Of a DNA stretch of 64,000 nt, positions 58,733 to 64,000 are shown in pieces (position 1 is the first letter of the stretch; each line of letters begins with the position of its first letter). This DNA is from Agrobacterium tumefaciens (GTDB lineage: Bacteria > Pseudomonadota > Alphaproteobacteria > Rhizobiales > Rhizobiaceae): positions 2,031,001 to 2,095,000 of the forward strand of contig CP048470.1 of assembly GCA_025559845.1 (NCBI GenBank). The letters run 5' to 3'. The notes below the pieces were generated by a model. It did no database searches and was not told the origin of the DNA. It saw only the letters and a list, made by a program, of their open reading frames with translations. The position numbers and the translations under genes were made by a program.

Positions 58733-59302
58733 ATGGCCGCTCTTTTGAATTCTGTACGCGCATTTTTCACGCCGCAGACGTTCCACGTCGAAGCAGAGAA
58801 TCCGGGCGATGTTGTTGCTCGCGAAAGCCTGCTTGATCGCGCAATGGGTGCCGGCCGGCGTCGCAAGTCGTCCGAAAAACTTCGCGTAGGTCGTGTACCT
58901 GCCGAGGGGCTCGCCCTTGTTGCCCGCGATCAGGACGGTCACGTCATCGGAACCGTTCGTCTCTGGAATGTCGAGGCCGGCATTTCTCGTGAGGGCCGTC
59001 CTGTTGATGCGCTCCTCCTTGGTCCGCTCGCTGTCGATTCTGCCTATGAGGGCAAGGGCATCGGTTCTGCACTGATGCGCGCTGTAGTCGCCGAGGCTGC
59101 GAGACGTGGTCATGGCGCAATCCTGCTGGTCGGCGACGCCCCTTATTATGAGCGTTTCGGTTTCTTTGCCGAGAAGACGCAGCACCTTATCATGCCAGGT
59201 CCATTCGAGCGTCATCGTTTTCTGGCGCTGGAACTGAAGGCCGGTTGGCTGGACGGTGCGGCGGGTATGCTGGTTGCAAGCGGTCGCAAGCTTTCTGCCT
59301 GA
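58733..59302 (+). CDS. GNAT-family N-acetyltransferase
   Basis: A 189-residue GNAT protein of the YhbS-like type: LLLGPLAVDSAYEGKGIGSALM is the acetyl-CoA loop and GDAPYYERFGF the C-terminal strand. ATG at 58733 has GGAGGG upstream. Being placed directly after odc, it could acetylate polyamines, but it may equally act on other amines. Terminator follows. Confidence 0.85.
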   Translation: MAALLNSVRAFFTPQTFHVEAENPGDVVARESLLDRAMGAGRRRKSSEKLRVGRVPAEGLALVARDQDGHVIGTVRLWNVEAGISREGRPVDALLLGPLAVDSAYEGKGIGSALMRAVVAEAARRGHGAILLVGDAPYYERFGFFAEKTQHLIMPGPFERHRFLALELKAGWLDGAAGMLVASGRKLSA

Positions 59303-59339
59303 AAGCCGTCTGGTCGGCGACACTCTATATTTTGCTATG

Positions 59340-59367
59340 ATCCTCCGGTCTGGCCGGAGGATTTTTT
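59340..59367 (+). terminator. odc-GNAT terminator
   Basis: ATCCTCCGG (59340-59348)/CCGGAGGAT (59354-59362), loop TCTGG, then T6. Confidence 0.9.
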
Positions 59368-59495
59368 GTTTCTCCACCACGGTTTGTCAGTTGGGCTGAA
59401 ATCCGGATTTTGTTCGGTACGGCTCCCCGTGTGGCCGCCAGATCAGCTTCGGCATTATGGTACCGACGCAGAAACGAGGCTTTCTATCGGGGCCC

Positions 59496-59536
59496 CTTGT
59501 TTTTCACGATTTGCAGGCATATACCCGCAATATGCC
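59496..59536 (+). promoter_or_regulatory. MarR gene promoter and operator
   Basis: CTTGTT (59496-59501), 17-base spacer, ATATAC (59519-59524). A palindrome GGCATAT-N7-ATATGCC (59516-59536) covers the -10 to the start codon. Its core GGCATATACCC recurs inverted at 59950-59960 before the MFS gene. Confidence 0.6.
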
Positions 59537-59933
59537 AAGCGATACCTGTCACTGCATATTGTTGCGCAAAGCCTCCCGTCGCATATCGTCCTATTATGAC
59601 GAGGCGCTGGCGCCTCTGGGTGTCAACATCGGTCAGTTCAGCCTGTTGCGAAACATAAACCGTTTGGCGCCGGTTTCATTGACGGATCTTGCCGCGCGTG
59701 TCGAACTGGATCGATCTACGGTCGGACGCAATGCGAAAGTTCTGGAGCGTATGGGACTGGTGGCGATTGGGCATGGTGAGGATCAGCGTGAAGCAATGCT
59801 GACGATCACCGAGAAAGGGCATGCCGTTCTCACGGATGGTGGGCCGCTTTGGGATGGCGTGCAGGACGATATTGAAGCCCGGCTCGGACCGGAAAAGACA
59901 CGGCAATTGCAAGAGCTGCTCGCGGCACTCTAA
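59532..59933 (+). CDS. MarR-family transcriptional regulator
   Basis: A 133-residue MarR winged-helix protein (LTDLAARVELDRSTVGRNAKVLERMGLV). Two cysteines near the N-terminus (C6, C8). C8 aligns by spacing (19 residues before the APLG turn) with the redox Cys of OhrR, so oxidant sensing is possible. The start ATG at 59532 lies inside the operator, with no ribosome binding site in reach, so the mRNA may be leaderless. It probably represses itself and the MFS gene. Confidence 0.83.
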   Translation: MPSDTCHCILLRKASRRISSYYDEALAPLGVNIGQFSLLRNINRLAPVSLTDLAARVELDRSTVGRNAKVLERMGLVAIGHGEDQREAMLTITEKGHAVLTDGGPLWDGVQDDIEARLGPEKTRQLQELLAAL

Positions 59934-59949
59934 TTCTTTAATTTAACGT

Positions 59950-59961
59950 GGGTATATGCCC
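59950..59961. promoter_or_regulatory. Second MarR operator-like site, before the MFS gene
   Basis: GGGTATATGCCC at 59950-59961 is the reverse complement of the GGCATATACCC in the MarR promoter, plus one base. It lies about 40 bases before the MFS start. Confidence 0.55.
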
Positions 59962-60002
59962 GCAAATCCGCCTCGAAGGCGACAGGGAAAGGGACGAAGA
60001 CC

Positions 60003-61298
60003 ATGCTCTCCACGCGCCTTGCAGGCTGGATGGCCGCAAGAAATCTTCATTACGGATGGCTGGTCGCTGCGACCACGTTCCTGACTATGCTCGCTACCGC
60101 CGGAGCAATGGGGTCGGCCGGTGTCATGATCCAGCCGCTCCATCAGGAGTTTGGTTGGGACATTGCCGATATCTCTTCCGCGATGGCTGTAAGATTGGTG
60201 CTTTTCGGACTACTTGGGCCTTTCGCGGCTGCGTTCATGAACCACTTTGGCATCCGCCAGGTCGTCATGACGGCGCTTGCCCTGATTATGGGCGGGATTG
60301 TCCTGTCATTGCTCATGACTGAAGTCTGGCAGCTTCTTCTGCTTTGGGGCGTTGTGATTGGCGTTGGTACCGGGATGACGGCGCTGGTGCTGGGGGCAAC
60401 TGTTGCAAGTCGCTGGTTTTCCAAGCGCCGGGGTCTCATTATTGGCCTCATGACGGCGAGCAATGCGACCGGGCAGCTTGTATTTCTGCCAATACTCGCA
60501 GCGCTGACGGAAGCCTATGGATGGCGAACAGCTTTGACGCTGACAGTGGCGGTTATTGCCGTGGCAATGCTTCTCGTGCTTCTGTTGATGAGCGATCACC
60601 CTGCCGATGTCGGGCTTCCGGCCTATGGTGAGACGACGGTGACGCAACCACCCAAGCAGGACCATAAGCTGCTCGAAACATTGATCTCACCCATTCTGAC
60701 ATTGAAGAGCGTTTCCGGGAATCCGGTCTTCTGGGTCCTGTTCGGCACCTTCTTTGTCTGCGGGCTCTCGACCAATGGTCTGATCCAGACCCACTGGATT
60801 TCAATCTGCGGCGACTTCGGGATGGCAGCAGTAACAGCGGCAGGCACGCTGGCAGTGATTGGCATCTTCGATTTCATCGGCACCGTATTTGCCGGTTGGC
60901 TATCCGACCGTTTCGACAATCGATACCTCCTCTTCTGGTTTTACGGTCTGCGGGGCCTGTCGCTGATCTATCTCTCATTTTCGGGTTTCAGCTTTGTGGA
61001 ACTGTCAGTCTTTGCCGTCTTCTATGGTCTCGACTGGGTGGCGACTGTTCCACCGACCGTGAAGCTCGCCGCCGAAAATTTCGGACGCGAAAAGGCCGGT
61101 CTGGTTTTCGGTTGGGTATTTACCGGTCATCAGCTTGGCGCAGCAACGGCCGCTTTCGGTGCCGGCTTCTTCCGCAGCGATTTCGGCACCTACATGCCGG
61201 CGCTCCAGATTGCCGGGTTGATGTGCATCATCGCAGCAATTTCTGTCTTGCTTCTCAGAAAGCCCGGGCAAGCGACGCTTAGACCGCAGACGGCATAA
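60003..61298 (+). CDS. MFS transporter
   Basis: A 431-residue major facilitator with 12 predicted spans; motif A-like GPFAAAFMNHFGIRQ near residue 80 and a central cytoplasmic loop around 200-225 with GETTVTQPPKQDHK. It resembles the oxalate/formate-antiport-like (OFA/MCT) branch by its N-terminal GWLVAATTF and the SRWFSKRRGL loop. Substrate unknown. The preceding AGGGAAAGGGA purine stretch supports the start. Likely controlled by the upstream MarR protein. Confidence 0.84.
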   Translation: MLSTRLAGWMAARNLHYGWLVAATTFLTMLATAGAMGSAGVMIQPLHQEFGWDIADISSAMAVRLVLFGLLGPFAAAFMNHFGIRQVVMTALALIMGGIVLSLLMTEVWQLLLLWGVVIGVGTGMTALVLGATVASRWFSKRRGLIIGLMTASNATGQLVFLPILAALTEAYGWRTALTLTVAVIAVAMLLVLLLMSDHPADVGLPAYGETTVTQPPKQDHKLLETLISPILTLKSVSGNPVFWVLFGTFFVCGLSTNGLIQTHWISICGDFGMAAVTAAGTLAVIGIFDFIGTVFAGWLSDRFDNRYLLFWFYGLRGLSLIYLSFSGFSFVELSVFAVFYGLDWVATVPPTVKLAAENFGREKAGLVFGWVFTGHQLGAATAAFGAGFFRSDFGTYMPALQIAGLMCIIAAISVLLLRKPGQATLRPQTA

Positions 61299-61360
61299 TC
61301 GATCGACAATTCTGGGCCCGCCTTGGGCGGGCCCTTGTTGTGGCGCCGAGAGACGAAACG

Positions 61361-63150
61361 TCAGAAGTCTTCCCACTCTTCGGTCCTGAGTGCGAGTGCA
61401 GAAGAATGCCGTGAAAACCCGGATTGTTGAGCACCCAATCGGGCCTTTGGGGCCGAGCGCACTTTGGGTGGCGCGGATGGATGTACAATGGGTTTGGAAC
61501 CGGAGTTGGCCACGCCAAGCGTGAACTGCTGCAGAAGTCTGAACAGGGCGGAGGCTTCAGCGGCCAGACTGTGACCCGCTGCAGTTTGCTCTTCGACCAT
61601 TGCAGCATTTTTCTGCGTGTTCTGGTCCACCGTGTTCACGGCTGTATTGATCTCGACCAGTGCGGTGGATTGTTCGCGGGATGCTTCGACGATAGCGCGC
61701 ACATCACTGTCTATATCGTTGACCTGGTCGGTGATGAGGCCTAGCGCAGCGCCCGTTCTGGTAACGAGCGATACGCCATTTTCCACATGCTGACCGGATG
61801 TCTGAATAAGGGCCTTGATTTCCTTTGCTGCTTTAGCGGACCGCTGCGCCAGTTCGCGGACTTCTTGAGCCACCACAGCAAAGCCCTTGCCAGCCTCACC
61901 TGCACGGGCCGCTTCAACACCAGCGTTCAGAGCGAGAAGGTTGGTCTGGAAGGCGATTTCATCGATGACGCCGATGATGTTGGTGATTTCACGCGAAGAG
62001 GATTCGATTTGTGACATGGCGGCGATGGCGTCGCGAACGATGTTTCCGGAGCTTTCTGCGTCGTCTCGCGTGCGGGTAACGAGGTTACCTGCGCGTTCGG
62101 CACGAATGCTTGCCGATTTGACTGTTGTGGTGACCTCCTCGAGGGCAGCCGCCGTTTGCTCAATCGATGCCGCCTGCTGTTCAGTGCGCTTTGCAAGATC
62201 ATCCGCGGCAAGCTGAACTTCGCTGGCACTGGCTGCAATGGCCTGCGCATTTGATGCGACTGTTTGCATCGCTCCCCGCAGCTTGGCGCTTGCACTGTTG
62301 AAGTCGCTGCGCAACCGCTCAAGCGAGGGAATGAAGGGCTTTTCAATCCTGCCGGAGAGATCACCATCCGCCAGACGAGTGAGGCATCCAGCCAGAGCCT
62401 CCACGTTTTCGACGCGTCCAGTGACATCAGTCGCGAACTTGACGATCTTGAAGACCGTGCCGTTCATGTCAAAGATGGGATTGTAAGATGCCTGAATATG
62501 GACCTCGCGGCCGCCTTTGCCGATGCGCATGAATTCGTCTGCCACAAACTCTCCAGCTGCCAGGCGTTTCCAGAAGCTATTGTAGGCATCAGATGCCACG
62601 TAGCTCTCATCACAGAACATCGAATGATGCCGTCCCTGAATCTCTGCGAGCGTGTATCCGAGTGCGGACAGGAAGTTTTCGTTGGCGACCAGTATTTCGC
62701 CTGTCGGCGAGAATTCAATGATTGCCTGCGCGCGCGAAAGCGCAAGCAGCTTTCCGGCATCCTCAGCCGCCTTGAGTTTCTGTGCGGTGATATCGGTTGC
62801 GATTTTCACAATCTTGACCGGTTTACCGCGGCGAAAAACCGGATTGTAAGATGCCTCGATCCAGACCTCTCTGCCACCTTTCCGATGCGCTTGTATTGAC
62901 CCTGGTCGAACTTGCCTGCGGCCAGTTTATGCCAGAAAGAACTGTAAACGGCGGATTTTCCATAGGCGGGTTCAAGGAACATGCTGTGGTGGCGACCAAC
63001 GATCTCGGAAAGCTGATATCCCAGTGTGCGACAGAAATTTTCGTTTGCTGTCATGATTTTGCCGGACAGATCGAATTCGATCGTGGCCTGCGATGCAGAG
63101 AGGGATTCCAGTATCGCTATTGCATTCGCGCCTCGACCGAGCATGCTCAT
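61361..63150 (-). pseudogene. Soluble PAS-PAS methyl-accepting chemotaxis receptor, frameshifted
   Basis: Two overlapping frames together make one receptor: 63150 down to about 62880 gives the first PAS domain (ENFCRTLGYQLSEIVGRHHSMF). After the shift the second frame (to 61361) gives the rest of it, a second PAS domain ([22 protein letters not shown]), a HAMP-like linker ([14 protein letters not shown]), the signalling hairpin [20 protein letters not shown] and a C-terminal EWEDF pentapeptide for CheR/CheB. One base is missing near 62877-62878: the first PAS reads [10 protein letters not shown] where its twin reads RIGKGGREV, and one extra G in the minus strand restores 596 codons without a stop. 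There is no membrane segment, so it is cytoplasmic. True frameshift or sequencing error is undecided; the piece 61361-62809 could be made alone. Confidence 0.85.
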
Positions 63151-63548
63151 TGCTTTCTCCTCCGAAGATAAAGTATCTTTGAAGGTAAGCTGAAATATTT
63201 ATCAAATTGTTTATGCTTAATTCCAAGTTTATGTGTCGTTTGTGCGTTCTTTTGTTGCCTGCTGGTGCCTTGAGCGGTCATTAAGCTAAGTATATTAGAA
63301 TATTATAATTCAATTTATATTATAAAAGCATTGGCCAATTTGGCTGTCTCTACTGTGGTCCGTGTTGCATGATTGCTACGTCTTTCAATGGTGCACGCCC
63401 CATGCGTGCGTTGTCGCCTTCGGTTTGATCCATCTCAAATATCCAGCGCTCATCCTGATCATAGTGGAGGCAACGGCTGCCGGGTCGAGATTCGTTGCCG
63501 GCAGTTCGGTCCGGGCTATCGCTCGGTGACGGATCAAGGAGATAAGAG
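63151..63548. promoter_or_regulatory. AT-rich intergenic region before ompW, FNR-like site
   Basis: About 400 bases without a gene, with a strongly AT-rich block (63286-63340). TTGAT-CCAT-CTCAA at 63425-63438 matches the FNR/FixK box TTGAT-N4-ATCAA at nine of ten positions and lies 111 bases before the OmpW start. OmpW is oxygen-regulated in enterics; here it is only suggestive. Confidence 0.35.
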
Positions 63549-64000
63549 ATGTTTTATAATAATCGAAAAGCTGCCGCTCTATTGGCCGGTGTTGCCACCG
63601 TGCTTGTTTCCAGCACTGTAATGGCTGCAGACCTCGCCATACCGGGCGTCGCGCCGACGGCGGAGGAAGCTATTGAGTCAGCAAAGAGCCCCTGGATGTT
63701 GCGTGTGCGCGGACTGGGCGTCATTACCCATGACAGCGGCAGCGTCGATGGTGTTCCAGGGGCTGGGCTGTCCTATTCGGATACGGTCATTCCGGAGCTT
63801 GATGTAAGCTATTTCTTCACCGACAATATTGCAGCCGAACTCATTCTTGGGACCACCTACGCCAAAATAAACGGGGAGGGAGTGCTAGCAGGTACACCCG
63901 TCGGAAAGACGTGGCTCCTGCCGCCAACGGTCACACTACAATATCATTTCACCAATTTCGGCGCGTTCAAACCTTACGTCGGTGCCGGGATCAATTACTC
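63549..64000 (+). CDS. ompW: OmpW-family outer membrane protein (5' part)
   Basis: The first 150 codons of an OmpW porin, cut by the right edge. Signal peptide ends ...SSTVMAADLAIPG. The mature start (SPWMLRVRGLGVI) and the strand segments PELDVSYFFTDNIAAELI, TVTLQYHF and AFKPYVGAGINY are diagnostic of this eight-strand barrel for small hydrophobic molecules. AAGGAG at 63538-63543 fixes the start. Confidence 0.9.
   Translation, partial: MFYNNRKAAALLAGVATVLVSSTVMAADLAIPGVAPTAEEAIESAKSPWMLRVRGLGVITHDSGSVDGVPGAGLSYSDTVIPELDVSYFFTDNIAAELILGTTYAKINGEGVLAGTPVGKTWLLPPTVTLQYHFTNFGAFKPYVGAGINY

Noticed and set aside
57659..59380. 573-codon minus-strand open frame opposite odc and GNAT
   Set aside because: Opposite two genes with intact catalytic motifs; its product has no recognisable domain and it spans the odc-GNAT gap.

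Overview
The window looks like alphaproteobacterial, Rhizobiaceae DNA, most probably Agrobacterium/Rhizobium and plausibly a secondary chromosome (chromid). The reasons are a smo/mtlK-type polyol operon in the rhizobial gene order, a sitABCD metal transporter with Mur-like operators, a speF-type leader RNA in front of a group IV ornithine decarboxylase, an EWEDF-tailed soluble chemotaxis receptor, and the dominance of sugar and peptide ABC transporters with SorC, LacI, RpiR, IclR, TetR, LysR and MarR regulators. The taxonomic call is an inference from content and order. I see no rRNA, tRNA, CRISPR array, insertion sequence, phage or conjugation gene.

Layout. 1-3.6 kb: start of a peptide-binding protein (minus), divergent from an M20 amidohydrolase and a double-ATPase peptide ABC subunit. 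3.9-13.9 kb: SorC regulator, then smoE-F-G-K polyol ABC transporter, smoS sorbitol dehydrogenase, mtlK mannitol dehydrogenase, a HAD phosphatase and an FGGY kinase, closed by a convergent RpiR regulator. 15-18.1 kb: CysZ-like membrane protein, endonuclease III, DUF2244 protein and an AraC-MGMT fusion. 18.1-22.4 kb: SorC regulator/transaldolase pair, IclR regulator/SDR dehydrogenase pair, and a DUF1328 micro-protein. 22.5-27.2 kb: sitABCD and, divergently, a histidine-rich membrane-anchored protein of unknown function. 27.3-33.2 kb: lysS-gltX, an SLC13 permease, and a TerC protein. 33.4-37.0 kb: TetR regulator and an emrAB-type efflux pair with clear palindromic operators. 37.1-43.5 kb: LacI regulator, xylB, xylA, a GH1 beta-glucosidase and a nitroreductase. 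43.5-46.5 kb: a structured leader and metNIQ. 46.6-51.4 kb: GGDEF-EAL protein, trhO, and a CYTH/CHAD pair. 51.6-56.9 kb: KDPG aldolase, DUF533 protein, GNAT, a small membrane protein, NicO plus DUF1007 metal export genes, and a LysR regulator. 56.9-59.3 kb: speF-type leader, ornithine/lysine decarboxylase and GNAT. 59.5-64 kb: MarR regulator with an MFS transporter, a frameshifted chemotaxis receptor, and the start of an OmpW porin.

How it fits together: much of the window is carbon scavenging (polyols, xylose, beta-glucosides, deoxysugars, peptides, methionine) feeding the pentose-phosphate and Entner-Doudoroff routes through xylulokinase, transaldolase and KDPG aldolase. The rest is metal homeostasis, drug efflux and signalling. 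No wholly new multi-gene system is evident. The most distinctive unexplained items are the His-rich protein beside sitABCD, a hairpin that hides the DUF533 ribosome binding site, a structured metN leader carrying a terminator-like hairpin of minus-strand polarity, and a TetR operator-like site recurring in front of terC.
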